From contig CM022368.1 in assembly GCA_011800155.1 (NCBI GenBank), positions 930,001 to 994,000 on the forward strand: 64,000 nt of DNA. The letters are read 5' to 3'. Position 1 is the stretch's first letter. Each line of letters starts with the position of its first letter. The position numbers were made by a program, and so were the translations under genes. Source of the DNA: Flammulina velutipes (lineage: Eukaryota > Basidiomycota > Agaricomycetes > Agaricales > Physalacriaceae). Of the stretch, positions 1 through 13,286 are shown piece after piece. The notes beneath the pieces are model-generated. The model was not told the DNA's origin. It did no database searches and saw only the letters and a program-made list of their open reading frames with translations.

Positions 1-357
1 CTATAACCAGCTGGTGTTCTGTTCCGCTCATCTCTCTTTCAGAGAATTCAAATACGATCCTGAGAACGATGCACCTTTGGTGAAGGAGTTGATTCTGCAA
101 GTGCGCAAGGTCATTGGTCCATTCGCTGCGCCGAAAAAGATCTACATCGTCAGCGACCTCCCCAAAACGAGGAGTGGAAAGATTATGTGAGTGTCTAATG
201 TCTTTGACCATCCTTCGATCACTGACTGTTCTACTCAAGGCGTCGCATCATGCGCAAAATCGTAGCTGGCGAGGGTGATCAGCTTGGCGACTTGAGCACT
301 GTGGCAGAGCCTGGAGTTGTAGATGTCATCAAGAAGAAGGTAGCAGAGTCGACTTAA
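1..357 (+). CDS. ACS: Acetyl-CoA synthetase, C-terminal end (partial)
   Basis: This is the last part of an AMP-forming acetyl-CoA synthetase, which converts acetate, ATP and CoA to acetyl-CoA in the cytosol or nucleus. Positions 1-42 read as the end of an intron (acceptor ttcag). Coding runs 43-186 and 240-357, separated by a 53-bp intron at 187-239. The translation holds the C-terminal signature KTRSGKIM followed by RRIMRKI; the lysine of SGK is the catalytic and acetylation-regulated residue in this family. The protein ends with a lysine-rich tail at a TAA (355-357). The start and catalytic core lie outside the window. The identification is firm because the SGKIMRRI context is specific for acetate-CoA ligases. 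The gene is complete at the 3' end and shows no damage. Confidence 0.93.
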
Positions 358-1400
358 TCTGAGGATGTGGTTTGCAATTGGGGTTGAAATAACGGAAATT
401 CTTGATTATTGTGCATTTATGTAGTTGTACCTCTTAATATATCTATTGCGTCTCCAAACAAACTCCAGTTCAGAACATGCAAATGTGGCGTAATCTTGTA
501 CAGACACTGTGGGAAACAACCAACGATGTTTGACTGCGTCATGCCTTCTAAGAAGTTGGAAGCATCTTCCCCGGGTAAACCCGAAGTCTTTTTCTTCCTC
601 CCATAATGTACCACTTCAAAATTCAAGCGCAATAGTCGCTCTATAGCACTGATCCAACGACGTGCCAGACGCGTTAAAAATCGCCTCCTAATTTCTTGAG
701 AACTCTCTGCTCTGCATGCTTGGCGACTCGCAGATCTTTCGAACGCGGCAACGTTTCCACCGACGAAGCAGTCGACAAGAAGCGTTGCAATAGCTAGGAT
801 AGCAACTGCACCGGTTCCATCAAGGCATTAGAACTGGAACGACGGTAGGTAGTTATACGACCGACTGTCTTCCTCCCTCTCATCTATCGAAACTAGAATG
901 CTCCCACCTTTCTTAGGCGTTTCAGGCGCCTTTGTGACAGATACGGGATTCTTTGGTAGCTTGCTTCCTCCAAATTGCCAAGGCCTTTCTACGAATTCCG
1001 CCAACGTGGTCATATCGATGTTCCATTCCCGAGGTCGTGACCTTTCGGTGCAGCGGGTCCGTCTGTGGTAGGTGCCCTGTAGATCCCGATCTTACCATCT
1101 TAGGTCTTCCTGGCACTCTATGCTTCAGTCAAGGACGACCTAACGCGTTATATTCCTCTTTTAACGCGCCAAAGACGCATAGGAACAATTCGAACTAGTG
1201 GGTTTTCAATTTCTTCCCTTCTTCCCTACGTTTGACATGTTAATTAGTACCATTATGCTCGCCTCATAGTTCCCCTCGGAAGGCGTCTTGTGTGACTGTG
1301 GTCGGAGATGTTTAGACTACGGTTCTCAGATTGCCGAGATGCATACCTCATTTATCATAAAACCCGAGCCGTGGTTTCGTGGTTCGATATACTGAACGCC
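358..1400. other. Intergenic region without a supported gene
   Basis: This 1,043-bp stretch separates the acetyl-CoA synthetase stop from the P450 start. Short open frames on both strands (for example 409-606 and 953-1198) show no recognisable domain and no splice-consistent extension. An in-frame ATG at 1308 lies upstream of the P450 membrane anchor, but the anchor-proximal ATG at 1401 is preferred. I see no RNA gene or repeat. Confidence 0.6.
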
Positions 1401-3652
1401 ATGCCTTTTCCTGCCCCAGCGATTCTCCTTCTATGCCTGGCTCTCGCGGTCCACCTGGTTTATCGACGCTGCACTAAAATATCCGTATCGAAAGTACGCG
1501 GTCCTCCCCAAGGCTCATTTCTATATGGTGGGTCACTGTTTCGTCCCCGCATTACCCGAGACGCATCTAACAGCATTTTTACCTGCAGGTAACCTCCCCA
1601 GCATGATGATGTGCGAAGCAGCTGAGGTACGTGCATGCTAGTCGATGACAATAACCTGTTCCGACACCTCTCAGATGGATCTCAAATGGCAAGACGAGTA
1701 CGGAGGCATCGTACGCATTACCGCACCCTTCGCGGTATGCAAACTTTTGCTTTCAGAGAGCCGAGACTAATACTCCGACAGGAGGATCGATTACTGGTAT
1801 CTGACCCGAAGGCGCTGCAATACATTTATCAAACCACTGGATATCGCTTTCCCAAAACTCGTGGTCGCACCAACATGTCCAGACTGCTTTTTGGACCAGG
1901 TATTATTGCTGTAGAAGGTTGGTACATCCTACACGCACCCGCCAGCGCCATTGACCTTTCCGGTAGGAGAGGTGCATAAACGGCAACGGAGAATTATGCA
2001 GCCCGGGTTTGGGACGCCAGAACTGAAGGCATTCGTACCTATCTTTTCCGAACACGCTAAAACGGTACGTGTTATACTTTTCATCGCTGTGATAAGCCTT
2101 TGAATAGGACGTATAGATGTCGGGAAAATGGAGAGACCTGTTTGTGTCATGCGACGAAAGTGTGTCTGTCGACATTCCCGATTGGATGTCAAGAGCCGCT
2201 CTAGACATCATTGGTGAAGGTGAGTGACCTTTACTAGTTCTTGTATATCTTCTGACTTGTTGACCTCGTATTCAGCTGCTTTTGAGTATCGTTTTGGCGC
2301 CCTTGACGACTCTGAAAACGAACTGCAAAAGATGTATGCCAACTTTGTGTACGTCGCATGTCTTATTATGACACCTAACATCATATACTGACATATACTT
2401 ATGCTTTCTTTACGGCAGGTTCGATGCTTTCGCCATTCCAACATACTCTGACATTTTAACATGGAGCATCATGGACTGGCTGCCGGGGCCACTCCTCCGA
2501 GGACTTCTCCGCACCAGCTCGTCTCCGCGCATCGAACGACGACGTGGAATCCGCCAGATGAGCACGAAAATCGCCAAGGAATTAGTTGCTGAGAAACGCA
2601 AAGCGCTAACAAACGGAAAGACGGGCAAGGATATCATGAGCATACTCGTCAAAGCCAACGCGTCCGAAAATCCAGCGCGCCGCCTTAGTGACCAAGAGAT
2701 GTGGGCTCAGATGAAGTACGTGTCGAAACCAATCCTATGTTTCAGCGTTGACGCGTTTTCTCTTAGTTCGATCATCTTAGCTGGACAAGAAACGACGATG
2801 AACACTCTCTGTTGGGCCCTTCTGGAGCTCGCAAGACATCCAGAAGTCCAGCGACGTCTGCGGGAAGAAATATTTGCCACCCATAACGGAGCCACCGTAG
2901 GCGAAGTGGCGGCCGCGGATTTCGATTCTATGTCCTATTTGAATGCGGTGATAAAAGTGGGTGACCTTATTGCGCCACATCTGTCAGGATCTGACAACCT
3001 TCTGTAGGAAGTCCTCCGCTTTCATCCTGTGGTGTATAATATACACAGAGAAGCTTCTTGTGATGATGTTTTGCCCTTGTTGAACCCAATCACCACGACG
3101 GACGGGCGAACGATCAGCGAACTTCCCATTCCAAAAGGGATGCAGTTAATTGGTTCGATTGCTGCATACCACAGGTAATGCATGAGTAATTCTGTCTTGA
3201 ACACCTTCTGATATGAATCACTAGAAACACCGACGTTTTTGGCAAGGACGCATGCACGTTCAATCCAGAGAGGTGGCTTGATGCAACAGTTAAGGCCTCC
3301 GTCTCTTTAGGCGTCTATTCAAATCTGTGCGTACTCATCGTACTTATTCATCGCATCATAGTCCTGATGCAAAGCTCTCAGTTTAACCTTCAGCGGTGGT
3401 GATCGTTCATGCATTGGTTGGAAATTTGCGTAAGCAGCAACCTTGGGATACTAAGCACACAGGAGCTGACATGTCTCTAGGATTCTACACATGCAAACGT
3501 TCTTAGTCGAGATAATCCGAACCTTCGAGCTAGCACTACCCTCCAAAGCTGTCAGCATTAGACGCGAAGCGTGTTTCATCATGACTCCAACAGTCAACGG
3601 AGAGCAAGAAAAGGGGACGCGCTTGGAATTGGACATAAAACTCGTGGACTAG
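1401..3652 (+). CDS. Cytochrome P450 monooxygenase (microsomal, fungal)
   Basis: This is a haem-thiolate monooxygenase, probably ER-anchored. The chosen ATG starts a hydrophobic anchor (AILLLCLALAVHLVY) followed by the proline-containing hinge GPPQG. By eye the first exons are 1401-1527, 1588-1626 and 1675-1734, and coding resumes at 1782. Further exons run to a TAG at 3650-3652. Diagnostic motifs are all present: the I-helix AGQETT (about 2780-2797), the K-helix ExxR as EVLR (about 3008-3019), and the haem-binding FSGGDRSCIG with the axial cysteine (about 3389-3418), which fits FxxGxRxCxG exactly. The reading frame is intact across at least ten exons. The general look resembles the large basidiomycete CYP families such as CYP5150, but I cannot assign the family or substrate from sequence alone. 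An alternative in-frame start at 1308 would add 31 residues before the anchor. Confidence 0.9.
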
Positions 3653-3748
3653 TTCGGCATGATATAGGTAGTACAACAGTCGTAAGGAATTGGTTTATAC
3701 AATGGTATCTAAAGAATCTATATGTCCGTGATAAGAAATAATCTGCCA

Positions 3749-5390
3749 CTATGAAAGGAGGAGTTGGAAGCCCCACGGACCCCCATCTCTTTGAACGAGG
3801 ACGTTATGCCCCATATGTCCACTGTTGACCGTAAGACGTCGTAGAACGGTGCTAGGCGACAAGCACTGATAACTGCCTAATAGATCCTGGAGATAGTGAT
3901 GTCCTCTCACTTCTGACGCCTTGAACCCCCCGTTGTTCAAGTCGCTCTTGTTATAAACAGTCCGTGGGGTCGCCACGTTCAACTCGATATGTTGAATGTG
4001 AGGAAATGTTGACAAAGCTATCGCGTCGAAGAGGATAGTCTATGGAAAAGATAAATGACGAGAATAGACAGTTGAAGGACAGAAGACGTACTGTGACGGG
4101 AACGACCTTGGGCTCATTCATCTCGAGGCCAACCTTGAGAGTCGTCAACTTTTGACATGCAAGAAGAGGTGTCATGTATTTGGACTTGAGGCAGAAATCG
4201 CCGGCATGTGGGGGGACGACGTGGAGGGATCCTAGGCTGTCGCGATGCTTTGGAAGGACGCATTGATAGAGGACCGCGCCCAGTAGCTCCATCTCATGTG
4301 TATCGTGTTGCTCAAGCGGAAGCACAGACGCATCGATAGTGAGGCTCTTCAGGCCAGAATAGGATTGCAGATAGGCGAGCATCGCGTCGCTGATGGTATA
4401 TGTGGTGAGTTGTCGCAGATGAATTTTGCTGGCCCGGAGAGAATGCCAGAAATCGACGGAAATGTCGCAATGTATATGAAGGGTGTCAAGCTGCTGGAGG
4501 TGGCGGAAAAGGGAGGGAGAGGGGGTTGAACCGAAAAGGCGAGATGTGGCGCCGCCCAGTGTCAGCGTCTTCAAAGGAAGTGAGACGTTGCTGGGAAGGG
4601 AACGAAGTACGTCGCCGACGCTGTCGAAGTTACTGTCGCGTAGAGATTCTGGACCGTCCACTCGTAAGTTTGTGAGAGTTTGACGACTAGCCATCAGGAG
4701 GGTGGTCAGATCCTCTGGATGAACGAAGGCACCGCCTTCGAGGTGAATGCTCTGCAATCCGTGAAACTGATGAGTAACAGATTGGAAGAGAGGAGTATGG
4801 CTGTCACAGCCATGAAGGCCAAGCGTCAAGTGGCTCAGCTGCGGGAGTGAGGCGATCAGGCCAAATATCATATCGGCGGATTCGAATGCCAAGGCGCGCG
4901 CACCATTCACCGCAATGCTGGAGAATTATGAATAAGCTAGCGCCCAGGCTAACAAACAAAACAAGAACTCACGATATCGATGTCACGGATACGAGCTGGG
5001 AGAGGGCACGGGGAAGGTATTTCTCTGCTCCCTTGACTTTGCGTCGTCGACCGCTGATCCAGCGCCACAGTTGCGAAGGTAGGGAGGGGGACGATGCACG
5101 GCCCAATGATTGAAACTCCACAGAACGGAATAGAGGACCTATGCTCGTCTGTTCTCGAGCGAGGCTTGAGAGGACGTCGATGCCAGCCCCGGTCTCCGCA
5201 TTGATGACTAGATGGCTGAACAACAACGGCGATACGGCTACGTTCATTGATTTCGACACCCGTCGTAGAGCTTTCAGCTCAGCGGCTTTGGACTACGAAT
5301 ATCGGTCAGGCAGGACGATAGATGTAGACGTGGCAAACTCACCTCGCGAAATATTGAGTTCAGTAGTTCGGTGGGTAGATGTGAAGGCAT
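3749..5390 (-). CDS. F-box protein with leucine-rich C-terminal region
   Basis: This is a likely substrate adaptor of an SCF ubiquitin ligase. The first exon starts at 5390 and reads MPSHLPTELLNSIFREV, a typical short fungal F-box. Four exons can be joined on the minus strand. Exon 1 is roughly 5390-5343. Exon 2 runs from about 5291 to 4970. Exon 3 starts near 4916 and encodes regularly spaced leucine repeats such as LPQLSHLTLGLHG and LRQLTTYTI. Exon 4 starts near 4039 and ends at 3749. Donors (gtgagt, gtgagt, gtacgt) and acceptors are canonical. The leucine-rich part looks like the irregular LRR found in many Agaricomycete F-box proteins, a greatly expanded family whose targets are mostly unknown. 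The frame is intact; no specific substrate can be inferred. The P450 gene converges on it, with only about 100 bp between their stop codons. Confidence 0.75.
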
Positions 5391-5848
5391 TTTTTTTTGG
5401 AAGTGGATTTGGGCGAGACCGTCAAGGATGGTCTTATTTATGAATGTCGCTAGTGGCTGTCCAGTGTCTTGAAATGGAAAGGGTTCAGATTACAACGGGT
5501 TTACGATCGCGAATAGTGCGTTGAGGACCCGATTGGGAAGCGGTATGGGCCAGGCGCAGCAATCGAAAGTGAGACTCCCCCCGACTAGCAGTGGTTGTGA
5601 TCTGAAGAGGTCCGAGTGAGACAGAAGGGGATGAAACAGAGATAGGAACGACATAACGGCTCTTAAGGACAATCCAAAGGCGTGTGCTCACGCCAAGCGT
5701 AGTCACCGGGGTTACCAAGTTAAATGCTGTTAAATGGTTTCCCTAAGAGATAATCAGTGATGTCAATGAGCGGATCTGTCTGCTTTTTCAGTGAGATAAC
5801 GACTGTGCAGTGCGGGTGAGACGAAATGCAGTGCAGTTTCGGAATGAT
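5391..5848. other. Intergenic region without a supported gene
   Basis: This is the 458 bp between the F-box gene start and the 3' end of the phosphodiesterase gene, both on the minus strand, so it should contain the F-box promoter. A T-run (5391-5398) lies directly upstream of the F-box ATG. Minus-strand open frames at 5485-5718 have no recognisable domain. Confidence 0.5.
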
Positions 5849-6490
5849 TCATTGCAGTTTAACCTTGTCCAAAACAGTCCACGTATTGACTGGCCCGTTG
5901 CATTCCGCTATCCATATCTCATTGGCTCGAAACCCCGATACCCAATCTTCCGCGTCACCATCGCCCGAGCTGCAATTCAGAGATACTCCGCCAGGAGTGA
6001 TCTTGACTCTTCCGTTACGAGACAATGAATCATAGAATTTTCTCCTTTCACCCTTTTCTGCGTCCTCCTCAGTGATGTAGCATAGCGACAGATGAGGAAA
6101 CATCGGAGTGCGTGGTTGTTGGTTGAGTCGCTGGTGAACGCGAGCGTGCAGATCGTAGAGTGTCGGCGTTGGGGAGATGGAGACGAAGACAGACCGAAAG
6201 AAGTGATCCCCGATAGTAACGGATTTGAATGCAATGTCTAACTGGTTGGTCACTTCCACTGCGCTACGAAGCTCTGCTACAGTCAACTTGGAGTCAGCCG
6301 GTAGCGACAGCAGGGTGATATGCGGATCGAATGAGGGATACGAGGTCTCTGCAACGTCAGAACCTGATGGTCGCATTTTCATTATGGTGGCGAGACGTTC
6401 ACTGTCGCCTTTGGGAGGTACGATCCACAGAGTGATACCTTGAGTAAGAGTCAGGAAATGATAGAATATACAACGTTAATCCGTACCCAT
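5849..6490 (-). CDS. 2H-phosphoesterase, cyclic phosphodiesterase (CPDase) family
   Basis: This 197-residue protein fits the fungal and plant 2',3'-cyclic phosphodiesterase family, which opens ADP-ribose 1'',2''-cyclic phosphate formed during tRNA splicing. The family is defined by two H-x-[ST]-hydrophobic motifs. Here they are HITL, near residue 45, and HLSL, near residue 120, with conserved surroundings (PHITLLS, FPHLSLCY). The start is unusual. ATG plus one G (6490-6487) forms a 4-nt first exon, followed by a donor gtacgg and a 48-bp intron; exon 2 begins at 6438. The splice gives MGITLWIVPP and keeps the total CDS at 594 nt. Without it the open frame begins only at an internal methionine (6382) and lacks the first beta strand. 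The gene is divergent from the Rab gene, with 624 bp between starts. Confidence 0.82.
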
Positions 6491-7114
6491 GCTGAACGTT
6501 GGATTCTAACAAGGCTTCGTTCGGAGTGACGTATGAAAAGACACGATCACGTGGAGAACTGTGGCGGTCCGAGTTTCGGAGTCGGTTTCCTCGTCGTCGC
6601 TGGATTTAGACAGACTGATGGTATAGGTGTTAGGGTTGTTGGGGTATAAAGGATTCATTTTATCCTTCAAGACTTTATTGGGACCTTATAGAGTGCAACA
6701 CTGCTCTACGATTGGACGTTGCAACGCCACAGTTCTGCTCACACATAGGTACCGCGGGATTTAATCCATTCTATACTAATTGTGAAATCAGATGTCAGTC
6801 GAATTTATTTTCGTATATGTGAATATATTCTGGTGGAACATGAGACATAAGTATAGCGAAATAAGGACCCGAGAAATTTCCTGGAATTTCCTCAGGAAGT
6901 CTAGGGGCTTATGCATGTCATAAGACAATGAGAATGATTTTCCTCCTCGATATTCGACCTCAATTCGACTTGAATACCCGTTCCAAGGTAGACCCCATGG
7001 TGAGCCACAGACTACAGTAACATAATGGTGATGACGTGTGATGGCCCTGACGACGAACTTGCCCTCCTCCCGTTTACTTACATACACTGAATTCCGACCT
7101 TGTCCGCCAACACC
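6491..7114. promoter_or_regulatory. Divergent intergenic region between the phosphodiesterase and Rab genes
   Basis: These 624 bp lie between two gene starts that point away from each other, so both promoters should be here. I see an AT-rich stretch near 6770-6860 but no clear TATA box in a fixed position for either gene. Open frames in the region are short and unsupported. Confidence 0.45.
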
Positions 7115-8020
<906 letters not shown>

Positions 8021-9196
8021 GCGCTGTCGTTATCGTTCATATACATATACCTCACCACGGTTAACTGCTTGCTCACAATATCAGGCATCGTTCTATCAAC
8101 GCTTGAGATATAACTTCCACGATTAACGTCTTATAGGATCTCCGCGTATGCTGGTATCCGAGATCCTGACTCAACAATTTCGTCGTAAATTCGCAAGCCT
8201 ATTCTTCTTCGCCTTTTTACATTTCCAGCTCCTGGCGATCCATGTTGTCGCAACACCGACTAGAGCCCCGGTATCCTGGTGTATTGAAGTGAACTATACC
8301 TAATCGAGTCAATCCTACCCACGAGTTGGCTGTTGAGTCTCTCTTCTCGCTGCGTGTGGCGCAAAATGCATCCATTAATCAAAGCTGACAGAAAACGCTT
8401 TTGAAGCAATAGATTTCGGAGTCGTCTCTCCGACTCTATCACGTCCAGATCACGTCCACAACATCCTCCGAGGCTACAAAAAATCTACCTGATCGCCGCC
8501 TTGGCTCGGGGACGTCCGGTTTCGAGGCCAACTCTAGCGAACTTGACTACAGGATAGTCTATCAGGGTCCGAAAACGGACTCCGGCGTACGAAGCCGCTG
8601 GCCCACGCAGCTCAGCAGCTGCGTAGTTCCAATCGAGGTTTAATGAAAATACGGAGGCTAGAGGACACTATGAGGATTTGTAAACACTCTTCACGTCTAG
8701 CAAGTTCAAGTAGTCTAAGGTCTTCCCATGGTACATTCCACTGATGTTTAGATTGATGCATACTGAATTTGGGCGGATCTGGGCTGCTTTGAACACTGCG
8801 TGCACCCGCGATGTGCGAACCCTGTAAGGACGAGACGGCTCCCGAGTCCCGAGCTCCAAGGTCCAACAGGTCCAAGTTCCTATAGCCGTTACTCTCCCAT
8901 TTCATTTCCCGGACGATTACACAGAGTACGGTGAGTTCTTGTATCACCTCTATTCCGCTGTCGCGCTCAACTGACTACAGCATATTAGATTTACGCTACC
9001 GATATTCAGGAATGCGCTCAATTCGATCATACATCCTACCTTTTCCCAATGGATCTATTACAATGTTTGCCGGCCTCACAGGCATCATCAACTCGTCCCC
9101 GATCCAGGTTCACGCGTTTACGGTCAATGATCTCAACCGAATTGCTCTTGTCATTTATCCGTCGCTCTTTCCTTCCCCATCCCCAGCTTTAGCATA
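8021..9196. other. Intergenic region without a supported gene
   Basis: This 1.18-kb gap follows the Rab gene. Scattered open frames of 60-110 codons occur on both strands (for example 8612-8947 minus) but none has a recognisable domain or coherent splice partner. The last part should be the promoter of the membrane protein starting at 9197. I see no inverted repeats or tRNA. Confidence 0.5.
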
Positions 9197-10940
9197 ATGT
9201 CTACCGCTGTTGACATTGGCCTTGTGGCCAAATCTCTAGGCACAATCGAAATTGGCGTTCTGTTCAACTCTGTTTTACTGGGTGTGGTTTTCATGCGTGC
9301 GTGCTCTACTTCATTTATCGAGCCATGGTCTTATTTGTGCTTCAGAATGGATCTCTTACTTCACATCTAAATATCAAGACCCAGTGAGCGCTCCCCTCCA
9401 TCATGTTCTACGCACAATTCCTGACAGTCAACTAATTTACAGTGGTCAATTCAGTGAGACGCGACACCCTCCCATTCTACACCAGTTCTCATGACCGTTT
9501 AGAGCCCTCGTTTATTGGACCATGGTGCTTGATCTGGCACATTGTGCAATTTCATGGCAGGTTAGCACATTTCCATTCACGAGTATTAAGCACCTTTTGA
9601 CTAGGAGCGCTCAGTATCTTTGGATGTATACGGTGGAAAAATTTGGCGACGCCTCGACGCTGATTGTATCGCACTGGGTGAGTGGGACATCTTCAACATG
9701 CTGGCCTAGCCTAACCAGCATTCGTAAAGCAATACGACAGTGGTCCTTGGTTCATCGTTCTGTACGTTCTATTCTGCAAACATTCATCACTCTTTCCTCA
9801 CCGCGTGAATTTCAGGACCGCTGCCCCCATTCAGGTAAGGAGTATTTGATACTTGGAATACTACAAGCATACTAACATACGATCCAGCTTTTCTTAGCAT
9901 GGCGTATCCGTAACATGCTCAAAGGAAAGCCTTACAGGATGGGAGATGTCCTCTTCGTCTGCATCATGACTCTGTCCCTTATTCAAGTCATCTTCGGTCT
10001 CTACATGTCGACCAGCCTACTCGTTGGTGTCAAAACTACCGAAGAATACAAAAAATTCGTCAGTATCGCTGTTGCTTGGGAGTCCTTTGCGTTGGCTACC
10101 GACGCTCTTATCATGTGCGCTCTCTGCTTCTCTCCCGTCTACCACATTCATTGTGTTCTAGGTGCGCATCAATTGGCACGTTGTTGTACAGGCGGACTGG
10201 CTTCAAGCGTATGTACCTTTCCTTCCCCGTTCGTGAGGGAGTCTATCTAACAATTCATTGACTCATCAGAAACCGATTGGATTGTTTTCAACTTGGTGTT
10301 GGTCGCTATTGAGTGTGCTGTTCCCGTCACCCTCTTCACTGTACGCCTTTCCCTCTATTCTTCTGATTTTGTACCCTGAGGTCATTGTATCCCAGATTGG
10401 ACATATGTCAGCAGTTGTAAGTCCGTCTCTGCACTTTACAATGCTACGGTTCCTAACGATTGATTGTGTAGATCTCTAGTCCGACGACGGGAATCCATCA
10501 GCTTTTCGCATGGTCTCAAGGTATGTGTTCCCATAGAGTCTATTCGTCTAGGACCACACTGATGATGATGGTGATCTGCAGCACGGTTGTATTCGTGCGT
10601 ATCCTTCTCGCAATTATCAAGCTTGATCTGATCTGATCTTTAGGAATACATTGTTCGTTAACTTGAATGCCCGTGGCAAATTGAGACGGGGACAACAAGC
10701 GACCGCCAGCTCGGGAGCTAACTACCCAGATAACGCCGTGAACATCCTCACACATATGGAACGTGGCCAAGCACGCAGTGCACGACCCCAAGTGAGTGCC
10801 TACTCCTTTACGTTGGTGGGCTGTTGTAAGACGTTTAACAGGTCCATATCGATGTGACGCGTGAAGAGCACTATGCGATGGATCCCATCTCGATGAAGCA
10901 GAGCGAGTCGGATATGTATGGAAAATCAGAGGGGATATAG
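9197..10940 (+). CDS. DUF6534-type multi-pass membrane protein
   Basis: This is a predicted integral membrane protein of the DUF6534 family, expanded in Agaricomycetes and of unknown function. Exon 1 (9197-9296) encodes a hydrophobic helix (GVLFNSVLLGVVFM). It splices to a short exon at 9346-9383 giving QWISYFTSKYQDP, the usual first loop. Later exons encode further helices, including ALVYWTMVLDLAHCAI, a segment with PWFIVL, VLFVCIMTLSLIQVIFGLY and a helix with LVLVAIECAVPVTLF. The family-typical end NTLFVNLNARGK is present near 10645-10680, followed by a hydrophilic cytosolic tail ending at TAG 10938-10940. Around ten short introns break the gene, so exact boundaries are provisional. The tail carries serine- and methionine-rich residues and no catalytic motif. 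It is distinct in sequence from the four-gene membrane array at 31-39 kb. Confidence 0.72.
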
Positions 10941-13086
<2,146 letters not shown>

Positions 13087-13286
13087 AATTTTTAGAAGAA
13101 GGAGCCGCAGTTTGTACAGTTTTACGAATCAATGAAATTTCCGAGGTCGGTTTGTATATCGGTGTGTTCGGCTATGTCGTCGTCGTTGTTGAGTGAAACT
13201 AGTGAGCGTGGTGGCTGTGCATTCACCTCTTGGTCTGCTACCACGACGAGTCCCACGAAGACATACGCAGTCTCCTGCTCCCGATA

